In this document: positions 1 to 5,762 of the stretch, piece by piece
Layout: every line of letters begins with the position of its first letter
How positions within the stretch are numbered: position 1 is the stretch's first letter
NCBI GenBank assembly: GCA_007136565.1
Contig: SLGS01000235.1
Coordinates: 1 to 6,971 of the forward strand
Origin: Clostridia bacterium
Lineage (GTDB): Bacteria; Bacillota; Sulfobacillia; SLMV01
DNA: 6,971 nt
Direction: 5' to 3'
Position numbers and translations under genes: made by a program
The notes under the pieces: model-generated
Seen by the model: the letters and a program-made list of their open reading frames with translations, nothing else
Databases searched by the model: none
Told to the model about the DNA's origin: nothing

Positions 1-524
1 CATTGGAATTCACCGTCGAGCGCGACGGACAACCCGTCCAATTGACCCTGGTCCCCAAAGCCACCCCGGAGGGGGATTCCACCATCGGATTCGCCGGAAT
101 CGCCTCGACCAGTGAAACCTATCGCCTCCCGCCCCACACAGCCGTACTCGAAGCGCTGGCCTGGACGTTCATGGTCATAGTCCTCCTCGGTCGAACCATC
201 ATCGAAATGCTCTTCGGCTTCACCGGTGCGGATCAACTGATGGGCGTGGTAGGAATCGGTACCGAGGTCGGGCGCGCTACACAGATGGGGCTGGCCAGCC
301 TCCTATCCCTCGTGGGCTCGATCAGTGCCAGCGTCGGCTTCATCAACCTCCTGCCCCTCCCCGTTCTGGATGGTGGTAGGTTGGTGTTGCTGGGCTACGA
401 AGCCGCGACGGGGCGGACCCTGGATCCGGAGAAGGAAGGGCTGATCAACATGATCGGTGTCGCACTCCTAATCCTGCTGGCCATCTACGTCACCGTACAA
501 GACATCCTGAGGATCACCGGATAG
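1..524 (+). CDS. rseP: RseP-type site-2 zinc metalloprotease (M50), C-terminal part
   Basis: Partial gene entering from the left edge (reading frame begins at base 3), ending at TAG 522-524; 173 codons are visible. The first ~20 residues (TVERDGQPVQLTLVPK) look like the end of a PDZ domain. A hydrophobic segment follows at about residues 49-70. Next comes the M50 hallmark NLLPLPVLDGG inside a membrane segment (about 97-130), whose Asp is the third zinc ligand in this family, and then a last membrane helix (about 148-168). The HExxH zinc site lies upstream, outside the window. Family members cut transmembrane segments, for example of anti-sigma factors or leftover signal peptides, within the inner membrane. 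ispG follows 12 nt later. A dxr-rseP-ispG order is common in bacteria, so dxr may lie just upstream (inference). The family call is firm; the substrate is unknown. Confidence 0.93.
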   Translation, partial: LEFTVERDGQPVQLTLVPKATPEGDSTIGFAGIASTSETYRLPPHTAVLEALAWTFMVIVLLGRTIIEMLFGFTGADQLMGVVGIGTEVGRATQMGLASLLSLVGSISASVGFINLLPLPVLDGGRLVLLGYEAATGRTLDPEKEGLINMIGVALLILLAIYVTVQDILRITG

Positions 525-536
525 GGGGCGAGTCCC

Positions 537-1607
537 GTGGACGAGAGGCGCAGTTCCCGCAGGGTGATGGTGGGTGATATCCCCGTGGGGGGCGGAGCCC
601 CCGTGACCGTGCAGTCCATGACCAATACGCCGACCCGCGAGGTAGACGCAACCCTCTCCCAGGTGCGGACCCTGGCCGCGGCTGGGGCCGCCATCGTGCG
701 GGTCGCCGTCCCCGACAGAAGGTCGGCCCTGGCGTTGCCGAGGATATGCCGGGAAAGCCCCGTGCCCATCGTGGCGGATATCCATTTCGACCACGAGCTG
801 GCGCTGCTCAGCATGGATGCCGGTGTCGCCAAGGTTCGCCTCAATCCGGGCAACCTGAGGGAAGAGGGCGTCAGGCGGGTGGTCGCCTCGGCGGGCAACC
901 GCGGCATCCCGATCAGGGTGGGAGCCAATGCGGGCTCGCTGCCAAAGGACATCGCCGAAAGAATGGGGCACGGCCCCCGGGCCCTGGCCGAAGCGGCGCT
1001 GAGACAGGTCCGAATCCTAGAGAGCGCCGGCTTCTCCGACATCATAATCTCCGTGAAGGCATCGGACGTTCCCACGACCGTGGAGGCCAATGAGATCCTG
1101 GCCGCTGAGACGGATTATCCCTTGCACCTGGGTGTCACCGAGGCCGGCACACCCGAGTTGGGCAGCGTGCGATCATCCGTGGGCATCGGCTACCTGTTGG
1201 GCCGCGGCATCGGGGATACCATCCGCGTGTCTCTGACCTCGGATCCCGTGGTGGAGGTGAAGGTCGGTCTCGAAATACTGAGATCTTGGAACCTGGCACC
1301 CCGGGGCATTCGGATAGTATCCTGCCCTACCTGTGCTCGATGCAGTGTGGACATGATCTCCGTAGCCGGGGAGGTCGAAGCCGCCCTGGACGGCAAGGCG
1401 GGGAACCTCACCGTGGCGATCATGGGTTGCGAGGTAAACGGACCCGGCGAGGCGCGCGCCGCCGACGTGGGCCTTTGTTGCGGCAGGGGTGGCGGTGTCC
1501 TAGTGAAGAACGGCCAAGTCATCCGCCGAGTCGACGAAACCGAAATGGTTTCCGAGTTGGTTCGCTTGGTGGAAGATACCCTCTCCGAACGCGCGAAGAA
1601 CGGCTGA
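537..1607 (+). CDS. ispG: 4-hydroxy-3-methylbut-2-enyl diphosphate synthase (IspG/GcpE)
   Basis: A 356-residue protein of the short bacterial IspG type. It converts 2-C-methyl-D-erythritol 2,4-cyclodiphosphate to HMBPP, the penultimate step of the MEP isoprenoid pathway, using a [4Fe-4S] cluster in the cytosol. The N-terminal TIM-barrel part shows VQSMTNTPT, VADIHFD and KVRLNPGN. The C-terminal cluster domain has CPTC (C263, C266) and GCEVNGPGE (C298, E305). The 32-residue spacing C266-C298 and 7-residue spacing C298-E305 match the E. coli ligands C270/C273/C305/E312 (recalled). The GTG start at 537 has AGGGGG (523-528) 8 nt upstream and fits the usual N-terminus. It lies 12 nt after rseP and is probably co-transcribed with it. 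Oddity: extra cysteines near the cluster (C269, C314, C315), with a Cys pair where relatives I remember have Ala-Gly. Confidence 0.97.
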   Translation: MDERRSSRRVMVGDIPVGGGAPVTVQSMTNTPTREVDATLSQVRTLAAAGAAIVRVAVPDRRSALALPRICRESPVPIVADIHFDHELALLSMDAGVAKVRLNPGNLREEGVRRVVASAGNRGIPIRVGANAGSLPKDIAERMGHGPRALAEAALRQVRILESAGFSDIIISVKASDVPTTVEANEILAAETDYPLHLGVTEAGTPELGSVRSSVGIGYLLGRGIGDTIRVSLTSDPVVEVKVGLEILRSWNLAPRGIRIVSCPTCARCSVDMISVAGEVEAALDGKAGNLTVAIMGCEVNGPGEARAADVGLCCGRGGGVLVKNGQVIRRVDETEMVSELVRLVEDTLSERAKNG

Positions 1608-1642
1608 CCCCAGGCTCTCCACCATCGGATTCCGAGGGCATC

Positions 1643-1658
1643 GCCGACCCCGGTCGGC
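1643..1658 (+). other. Stem-loop after ispG (possible weak terminator)
   Basis: GCCGAC (1643-1648) and GTCGGC (1653-1658) form a perfect 6-bp stem with a 4-nt loop, 36 nt after the ispG stop. No T-run follows, so it is not a convincing intrinsic terminator. It could slow transcription or stabilise the 3' end of the ispG message. Short GC stems are expected by chance in DNA of this composition. Confidence 0.25.
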
Positions 1659-1669
1659 CGATTGCCGTA

Positions 1670-1698
1670 TTGCACAGTCAATGCATCCGACCTACAAT
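1670..1698 (+). promoter_or_regulatory. Candidate sigma-70-type promoter for surE
   Basis: TTGCAC (1670-1675) and TACAAT (1693-1698) are separated by exactly 17 nt. The -10 box matches TATAAT in 5 of 6 positions; the -35 box matches TTGACA in only the first three. Transcription would start near 1705, upstream of the surE ribosome-binding site at 1715-1720. The -10 box overlaps the in-frame ATG at 1697, so a transcript from here could not use that ATG. Confidence 0.5.
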
Positions 1699-1729
1699 GG
1701 TGGGAACGAATGGTGGAGGTGCGAACTCC

Positions 1730-2536
1730 TTGCCCAATTACCTCGTAACAAACGATGACGGTATAGATTCACCGGCCCTCGCCGACCTGGTCGACGCCCT
1801 GCGGCGATTGCCCGACACCCGGGTCTACGTCGTAGCTCCATCGGAACAGTGGTCCGCCGGTGGTCATTCCATAACCATACGCGAACCGCTCTACGTAGAA
1901 GAACGCCCGTCGGAACACTTCGAGGTGCCGGCGTGGAGGGTGGAGGGTTCCCCGGCGGATTGCGTCAAGCTCGCCTTGAATCACCTTCTGGACGAACCCA
2001 TAGACCTGGTCGTCTCGGGGATTAACCTCGGGTACAACGTCGCCACCGACGTCTTGTACTCGGGAACCGTGGCTGCGGCCATCGAGGGAGTCCTGGCAGG
2101 GACTCCGGCTCTGGCGGTCTCCAGCGGCAAAGAGGACGGTAATAGGGGAGACTACCGGGTACCGGCCATCGTGGCGGCCGCGATGACCGACATGATTCGG
2201 CGCATATCCACTAACCCCTGGCTTCTGAACGTTAACGTTCCCGACGTATCCCCGGAGGAACTGGCCGGCGTGTCCTTCACGGAACTCGGACCCTGTCCTT
2301 ACGACGACAAGGTCCTGGTCACAGAAGATGCCAGTGGCCGCCTCTGCTATCGCCTCGGTGTCGACGTGAACGCGGAAGCCGCTACCGAGGGTACGGATCT
2401 TTTCGCCGTCAGGGCAAATCGGATTTCCATAACTCCCCTCGAGGTCCTCCGCGTCACCCAAATGGAACTGCTGGGAGATCTCTCGCGAATGATTGCGGAG
2501 CTGGAGAATAGCCTGGCTCGCGACCTGTCCGTCTGA
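1730..2536 (+). CDS. surE: 5'/3'-nucleotidase SurE (survival protein E)
   Basis: A 268-residue SurE, a divalent-metal-dependent phosphatase that removes phosphate from nucleoside 5'/3'-monophosphates in the cytosol. Visible hallmarks are TNDDGID at the N-terminus (D9, D10), APSEQWSAGGHSIT (S42), GSPADCVKLAL (73-83) and SGINLGYN (N99) followed by DVLYSGTVAAAIEG (107-120). D9, D10, S42 and N99 correspond to the family's metal ligands. The reading frame is open far upstream into ispG, but I chose TTG 1730: GGAGGT (1715-1720) lies 9 nt ahead, and the resulting N-terminus matches the usual M-x-ILLTNDDGI start. ATG 1697 is the alternative (11 residues longer), but it lies in the candidate -10 box. 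It is 122 nt after ispG and convergent with the ligase gene. No intrinsic terminator with a T-run is visible in the 65 nt after the stop. Confidence 0.95.
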   Translation: MPNYLVTNDDGIDSPALADLVDALRRLPDTRVYVVAPSEQWSAGGHSITIREPLYVEERPSEHFEVPAWRVEGSPADCVKLALNHLLDEPIDLVVSGINLGYNVATDVLYSGTVAAAIEGVLAGTPALAVSSGKEDGNRGDYRVPAIVAAAMTDMIRRISTNPWLLNVNVPDVSPEELAGVSFTELGPCPYDDKVLVTEDASGRLCYRLGVDVNAEAATEGTDLFAVRANRISITPLEVLRVTQMELLGDLSRMIAELENSLARDLSV

Positions 2537-2601
2537 TCCCACGCATATCGCCTGCTCGATCCCCGGGAGCGACGGCGCGAGCCGGGCCCACCCCGACGAT
2601 C
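2537..2601. other. Convergent intergenic gap between surE and the ligase gene
   Basis: These 65 nt separate two convergent stop codons. GCTC/GAGC (2554-2557 with 2567-2570) could form a weak 4-bp stem, and GCTCG could instead pair with CGAGC at 2578-2582. No T-run follows on either strand, so I see no intrinsic terminator. Read-through into antisense, or Rho-dependent ending, would be needed to explain termination here. Confidence 0.3.
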
Positions 2602-3597
2602 CTACGGACCCCACGACGGATAGTGATCCACACCGAGCTGTACCAGTTCATCTATCAGATCCACGTAGGAAAGCCCCCCGGCCTCGGCCATGCGCGGGTA
2701 TTCGCTGTAGAGGGGTTGCAGGCCGGGCAATGCATTTACCTCCAGCAGCGAGGGGGCACCGCGCCGGTCGATCCTGATGTCCAGTCGGGCCAGATCCCGA
2801 AGACCCAGCACCTTCATGCCTTCACGACACATGCGCTCGATCTCGGCGACTTCGGCCTCGATCAGGTCCGCGGGGCAGGCGCGCGCCGCCCACTCGTTAA
2901 CCTTTGCGTCGAAACTGTATATCTCCGCTTCGCCCTCGGGCCAATCTCCGTACAGGATCTCCTGGATGGGGAAAATCCTCACCGGATCATTTCCCAGGAC
3001 CCCGGCGGTGAATTCCCGCCCCGTGGCCAGTTCCTCGAGGAGCATATTTTGTCGGAACTGCTCCCTCAATTGTTCGCCGCGCTTGGCCGCCTCGGAGGCG
3101 CTGTAGACGACACTGTCCGAGGTAATGCCCAGGGATGATCCCTCGCGGCAGGGCTTGATTATCGCCGGATAGATCATGTCGGGCTCGGGCTTCCACTCGC
3201 CCCTTTCGGGGATCAGTTGGAAGGAGGGGGTGTTCACCCCGGAGCGTTGCAGGAGGACCTTTGCCAGGTACTTGTCCAAGGCGACACCGTGGGCGATGAG
3301 GCCACTCCCGACGAAGGGAACACCGGCCATTTCCAAGATCGCCACGGCGTGAAGTTGCATCCTCTTGTCGAGCATACCGGTGGTGAGATTGAAGTAAACA
3401 TCCGAGCGGTCTCGAATTATCGCGTCAACGCTCGGATAACGAGGCAGAACCACATGCGAGACCTCATGCCCTTTCTTCACTAGAGCATCTTCCATGGCCG
3501 AAATGGTCATTAGGAGCTGCTCAATAGCGTGAGGGTTCTCCAACTCTACCCTGGCGCGATCCAATTCGACGTCGTTGTAAACCAGTGCGACTTTCAC
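2602..3597 (-). CDS. D-alanine-D-alanine ligase-like ATP-grasp ligase
   Basis: A 331-residue ATP-grasp enzyme of the Ddl family, which joins an acyl-phosphate-activated amino acid to an amine with ATP. Conserved parts are PFVGSGLIAHGVALDK (94-109), IIKPCREGSSLG (K148, E152, S154), the hinge LLEEL (186-190), ARLDIR (R271, D273) and LLEVNALPG (E286, N288). The spacings K148-S154, R271-D273 and D273-E286-N288 equal those of E. coli DdlB (K144-S150, R255-D257, D257-E270-N272; recalled). The Ddl N-terminal motif GG-S-E-x-x-VS is missing. The HG-x-GEDG loop is replaced by TTGMLDKR, and the position of DdlB Tyr216 appears to be V233. True D-Ala-D-Ala synthesis is therefore uncertain. The GTG start has GGAGGG (minus strand, 3613-3608) 10 nt upstream; ATG 3614 would overlap that site. 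It converges on surE and diverges from the dehydrogenase operon. Confidence 0.85.
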   Translation of the reverse strand: MKVALVYNDVELDRARVELENPHAIEQLLMTISAMEDALVKKGHEVSHVVLPRYPSVDAIIRDRSDVYFNLTTGMLDKRMQLHAVAILEMAGVPFVGSGLIAHGVALDKYLAKVLLQRSGVNTPSFQLIPERGEWKPEPDMIYPAIIKPCREGSSLGITSDSVVYSASEAAKRGEQLREQFRQNMLLEELATGREFTAGVLGNDPVRIFPIQEILYGDWPEGEAEIYSFDAKVNEWAARACPADLIEAEVAEIERMCREGMKVLGLRDLARLDIRIDRRGAPSLLEVNALPGLQPLYSEYPRMAEAGGLSYVDLIDELVQLGVDHYPSWGP

Positions 3598-3748
3598 GAT
3601 GAGACATCCCTCCATCGGATAAACAACCGTCACTCGTCGGGATCGGGATAACCTCGGGTGGCCTATGTAGCTATTTCACAACCGATGCCGGGATCCTGCC
3701 CACGACCGTCTGCAGGAAACACCCCCGATGTGGAGAACCAAATAGCGG

Positions 3749-3786
3749 GGGTGGTCTCGCCGTGAGCGCGGGCATCGCCCTTTTTT
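3749..3786 (+). terminator. Possible attenuator terminator in operon leader
   Basis: GGGC-ATC-GCCC (3770-3780) is directly followed by TTTTTT (3781-3786), as in an intrinsic terminator, though the stem is only 4 bp. A longer alternative pairs GGGTGGT (3749-3755) with ATCGCCC (3774-3780), seven pairs including two G-U, before the same T-run. That alternative shares 3749-3753 with the 8-bp upstream stem, so the two structures exclude each other, as in attenuators. It lies 35 nt before the first operon gene. This is inference from pairing by eye. Confidence 0.35.
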
Positions 3787-3798
3787 CGGGCAATCATC

Positions 3799-3817
3799 TT
3801 CACCTTTCGGAGGTGGA
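3799..3817 (+). promoter_or_regulatory. Hairpin sequestering the ribosome-binding site
   Basis: TTCACCT (3799-3805) pairs with AGGTGGA (3811-3817), seven pairs including one G-U, around the loop TTCGG. The Shine-Dalgarno sequence GGAGGTG (3809-3815) of the gene starting at 3822 is inside the stem and loop. Such a fold would lower translation initiation until it is opened by ribosomes, a protein or an upstream RNA rearrangement. Because a CACCT complement of AGGTG can arise by chance, function is inferred. Confidence 0.4.
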
Positions 3818-3821
3818 TTTC

Positions 3822-4148
3822 ATGGAGAAAGAGTTGCGAATCAGTGAGCATCCGGTATTAGATTTCTCCCCGGGGGATAAAGTGCAGTTCTGGTTCGAGG
3901 GCGAACCGGTCACAGGATATCTAGGGGAACCGGTGGCCGCCGCACTGCACGCCGCCGGCATCCGGGTCCTCAGGTACAGTAGGCGACTACACCGTCCGCG
4001 CGGTTTCTATTGTGCGATCGGGAATTGCTCGGAGTGCCTCGTCGAAATCGACGGGGAGCCCAACGTGCGCTCGTGTATTACACCTCTCGCCGAGGGTATG
4101 CGCATCCGGCGACAGGCGGGGGAGGGAAGGGCAATTGCTGACAGCTGA
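3822..4148 (+). CDS. HcnA/SoxA-like [2Fe-2S]-binding subunit
   Basis: A 108-residue single-domain protein with a plant-type [2Fe-2S] fold as in the Fer2_4 family. The cysteines C64-x4-C69-x2-C72-x12-C85 lie in GFYCAIGNCSECLVEIDG and NVRSCITPL, the typical arrangement of the small subunit or N-terminal domain of HcnA-like hydrogen cyanide synthase, opine oxidases and heterotetrameric sarcosine oxidase. Its likely role is to carry electrons within an FAD amino-acid dehydrogenase complex. The ATG at 3822 has GGAGG (3809-3813) 8 nt ahead; an in-frame GTG at 3762 lies in the leader hairpins and has no good ribosome site. It is the first gene of the five-gene operon and overlaps the next by 14 nt. 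No signal peptide is visible, so it is cytosolic. The domain call is firm; the substrate of the complex is unknown. Confidence 0.88.
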   Translation: MEKELRISEHPVLDFSPGDKVQFWFEGEPVTGYLGEPVAAALHAAGIRVLRYSRRLHRPRGFYCAIGNCSECLVEIDGEPNVRSCITPLAEGMRIRRQAGEGRAIADS

Positions 4149-5262
4149 GATCATAGTGGTCGGGGCGGGACCCGCCGGATTATCCGCCGCCGCCGAGGCC
4201 TCCCACTGGAACGCGGGCGTTACGGTTTTCGATCGAGATGCTACGCCCGGTGGACAGCTGGTAAAACAGACCCATCGTTTCTTCGGCTCCAGGGCCCAGA
4301 GGGCCGGCACCAGGGGTATCGACATCATCCGCATCCTCCTCGACGAAATAGGCGAGAGGGAGAACGCGCGGATCGTCTCCGGGGCGGACGTGGTGTCGCG
4401 CTACGACGACGGAGTCCTCGGGATCGCGAAGGCGGGTCACTGGTTCAAGGCTAAACCCGAGCGGTTAATCCTGGCGACCGGAGCCGCCGAAAAGACCCTG
4501 GCCTTCCCGGGATCGGATCTGCCCGGCGTGTACGGTGCCGGAGCCGTCCAAACCCTGATGAACGTCCACGGAGTGAGACCGGGACAACATGTTCTCATGG
4601 TCGGTGCCGGGAACATCGGTCTCATCGTCGCCTACCAGCTGATACAGGCGGGCGTCGAAGTCGTTGGGGTGGTCGAGGCCTCCGAGCGCATCGGAGGGTA
4701 CTGGGTTCACGCCTCTAAGATCCGCCGCCTGAAGATTCCCATCTTCACCCGCCACACCATCCTCCAAGCCCGGGGTAAAGAATCCGTGGAGGGCGCCATC
4801 ATCGCGGAAGTCGGCGGGGATTGGGCTCCCATCGAGAGCACTCGACGGGAACTGTCGTGCGACGCCATTTGCCTCGCCGTCGGATTGTCCCCCCTGGTGG
4901 ATCTCATGTGGCAATCGGGGTGCTCGATGAGTTGGATATCCGAACTGGGAGGATACGTACCCGCGCGAGACCCATCCATGGGCTCCGACGTCGACGGTGT
5001 ATACGTGGCAGGGGACGCCGCGGGCATAGAAGAAGCATCCGCTGCCATGATGGAAGGGCGGATAGCCGGTTTGAGCGCCGCCCACTCCCTCGGCAAAGTA
5101 TCCGACGAGCAGTTTGGGTTGAGGGCTGAAGAAATCGGCCGAGAGCTTGCCAATCTCAGATCGGGACCGACGGGGGAAGTCGTCCGGCGGGGGCTTTCGA
5201 AACTCGAGCGAGCCCCCCGGAATTCGCAGGTACTGGTCGAAGGAGGCGATTCACGGTGCTGA
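4135..5262 (+). CDS. HcnB/PdhA-like FAD/NAD(P)-dependent oxidoreductase subunit
   Basis: A 375-residue two-dinucleotide flavoprotein. FAD binding is shown by VVGAGPAGLS (G10-A-G-P-A-G15), LILATGAAEK (near 114-116) and the late FAD motif VYVAGDAAGI (292-297). A second Rossmann motif, VGAGNIGL (157-162), suggests NAD(P)H binding. The segment GGYWVHASKIRR is characteristic of HcnB-like amino-acid dehydrogenase subunits as I recall them. No redox CxxC of the thioredoxin-reductase type is present. Relatives often carry a C-terminal BFD-type [2Fe-2S] domain; this one stops after a ~45-residue polar tail, and a BFD protein is encoded two genes downstream. The TTG start at 4135 follows GGAGGG (4121-4126) by 8 nt and puts the FAD motif at residue 10. 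It overlaps the preceding gene by 14 nt and the next by 7 nt. It probably moves electrons between the amine-oxidising subunit, the Fe-S centres and NAD(P) or another carrier. Confidence 0.9.
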   Translation: MLTAEIIVVGAGPAGLSAAAEASHWNAGVTVFDRDATPGGQLVKQTHRFFGSRAQRAGTRGIDIIRILLDEIGERENARIVSGADVVSRYDDGVLGIAKAGHWFKAKPERLILATGAAEKTLAFPGSDLPGVYGAGAVQTLMNVHGVRPGQHVLMVGAGNIGLIVAYQLIQAGVEVVGVVEASERIGGYWVHASKIRRLKIPIFTRHTILQARGKESVEGAIIAEVGGDWAPIESTRRELSCDAICLAVGLSPLVDLMWQSGCSMSWISELGGYVPARDPSMGSDVDGVYVAGDAAGIEEASAAMMEGRIAGLSAAHSLGKVSDEQFGLRAEEIGRELANLRSGPTGEVVRRGLSKLERAPRNSQVLVEGGDSRC

Positions 5263-5762
5263 CATCCGACGGTGTCCCCACACCCCGGGATATTGAAAAG
5301 ATCCGACCCCCCGACGAGATTCGGCGAGAGAGGCCCCTGGTTTGGGTGGAGTGCTTTCAAGAAATCCCCTGTGATCCCTGTCACCAGGCCTGCCCCAGTG
5401 GTGCCATTGTCGAATTCGAGGACATAAACGACATCCCGAACGTGATGCACGAGCTGTGCACCGGCTGCGGCCTATGCATAGCATCCTGCCCCGGGCTGGC
5501 GATCTTCGTCGTGGATGAAAGCGAAGGCCCAGATCAAGCCCTGGTATCGATGCCCTACGAGATGCTCCCCGTCCCCGTGACCGGGCAGATGGTAACTCTC
5601 CTGGATCGCTCGGGCCGACCGGCCGGGCGCGGAGAGGTCGTCCGCGTCAGGAATCCGAAGACTTTCGATCGAACGGCGGTTGTCACGGTTAGAATTCCCG
5701 CCTCCAAGGTGGATGATATCCGTGCCATCGCACTACCCGGAGGCGATGTCGATGCCAAATGA
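5256..5762 (+). CDS. 8-Cys (2x[4Fe-4S]) ferredoxin-like subunit with C-terminal extension
   Basis: A 168-residue protein with eight clustered cysteines: C33-x5-C39-x2-C42-x3-C46-P and C68-x2-C71-x2-C74-x3-C78-P. This suits two [4Fe-4S] clusters with the usual ligand swap between motifs. The first motif has five residues between its first two cysteines instead of two. After residue ~88 there is an ~80-residue extension without cysteines, rich in alternating hydrophobic residues (near TGQMVTLLDRSGR and AVVTVRIPASKV), possibly a small beta domain that docks to partners. The GTG start at 5256 has GGAGG (5242-5246) 9 nt upstream. It overlaps the flavoprotein by 7 nt and the BFD gene by 11 nt. By context it is the ferredoxin-like subunit of the dehydrogenase complex, comparable in position to PdhF of archaeal proline dehydrogenase clusters (recalled). 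It relays electrons in the cytosol. Confidence 0.88.
   Translation: MLTSDGVPTPRDIEKIRPPDEIRRERPLVWVECFQEIPCDPCHQACPSGAIVEFEDINDIPNVMHELCTGCGLCIASCPGLAIFVVDESEGPDQALVSMPYEMLPVPVTGQMVTLLDRSGRPAGRGEVVRVRNPKTFDRTAVVTVRIPASKVDDIRAIALPGGDVDAK

Larger units (their letters stand above)
3598..3821. promoter_or_regulatory. Divergent intergenic region / operon leader
   Basis: This 224-nt gap separates the divergent ligase gene and dehydrogenase operon and should hold both promoters. I found no clear -35/-10 pair with 16-18 nt spacing on either strand. On the + strand it contains closely packed inverted repeats. TCCTGC/GCAGGA (3694-3699 with 3712-3717) has a 12-nt loop. The perfect 8-bp CACCCCCG/CGGGGGTG (3720-3727 with 3746-3753) has an 18-nt loop. 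GGGC/GCCC (3770-3780) is followed by T6, and a final hairpin covers the ribosome-binding site. The layout suggests a cis-regulatory RNA leader for the downstream operon. I recognise no known riboswitch class in it. Confidence 0.45.

Noticed and set aside
78..1632. A 15-nt exact repeat at 78-92 and 1618-1632 (TCCACCATCGGATTC), with a shorter related match near 3611-3620
   Set aside because: One copy is inside rseP coding sequence and the other between ispG and surE. There is no regular spacing or consistent position relative to promoters, so chance is the simplest explanation.
468..1681. Long open frames on the minus strand across rseP/ispG
   Set aside because: They lie opposite well-recognised genes, their translations are Arg/Ser/Gly-rich without recognisable motifs, and antisense open frames are expected in GC-rich coding DNA.
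1286..1729. Upstream extension of the surE frame into ispG
   Set aside because: The extension translates the ispG coding sequence in another frame and has no SurE similarity; a good ribosome site and the family N-terminus place the start at 1730.
3640..3700. Promoter-like pieces such as TATGTA (3664-3669) on the + strand and TTGTGA on the - strand
   Set aside because: None has a matching partner box at 16-18 nt, so I do not call a promoter for the ligase or the operon.
3762..3821. GTG 3762 as start of the first operon gene
   Set aside because: It would translate through the T-run hairpin region with no good Shine-Dalgarno. ATG 3822 has GGAGG 8 nt upstream and the resulting length suits the [2Fe-2S] family.
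3663..3851. Small minus-strand open frame in the divergent intergenic region
   Set aside because: Its translation has no recognisable motif and it overlaps the leader hairpins and the first operon gene antisense.
3822..5262. Reading the first two operon genes specifically as hydrogen cyanide synthase hcnA/hcnB
   Set aside because: The same architecture serves opine, hydroxyproline, proline and sarcosine dehydrogenases. The extra ferredoxin and BFD genes argue against a standard hcnABC set, so no hcn symbols are assigned.
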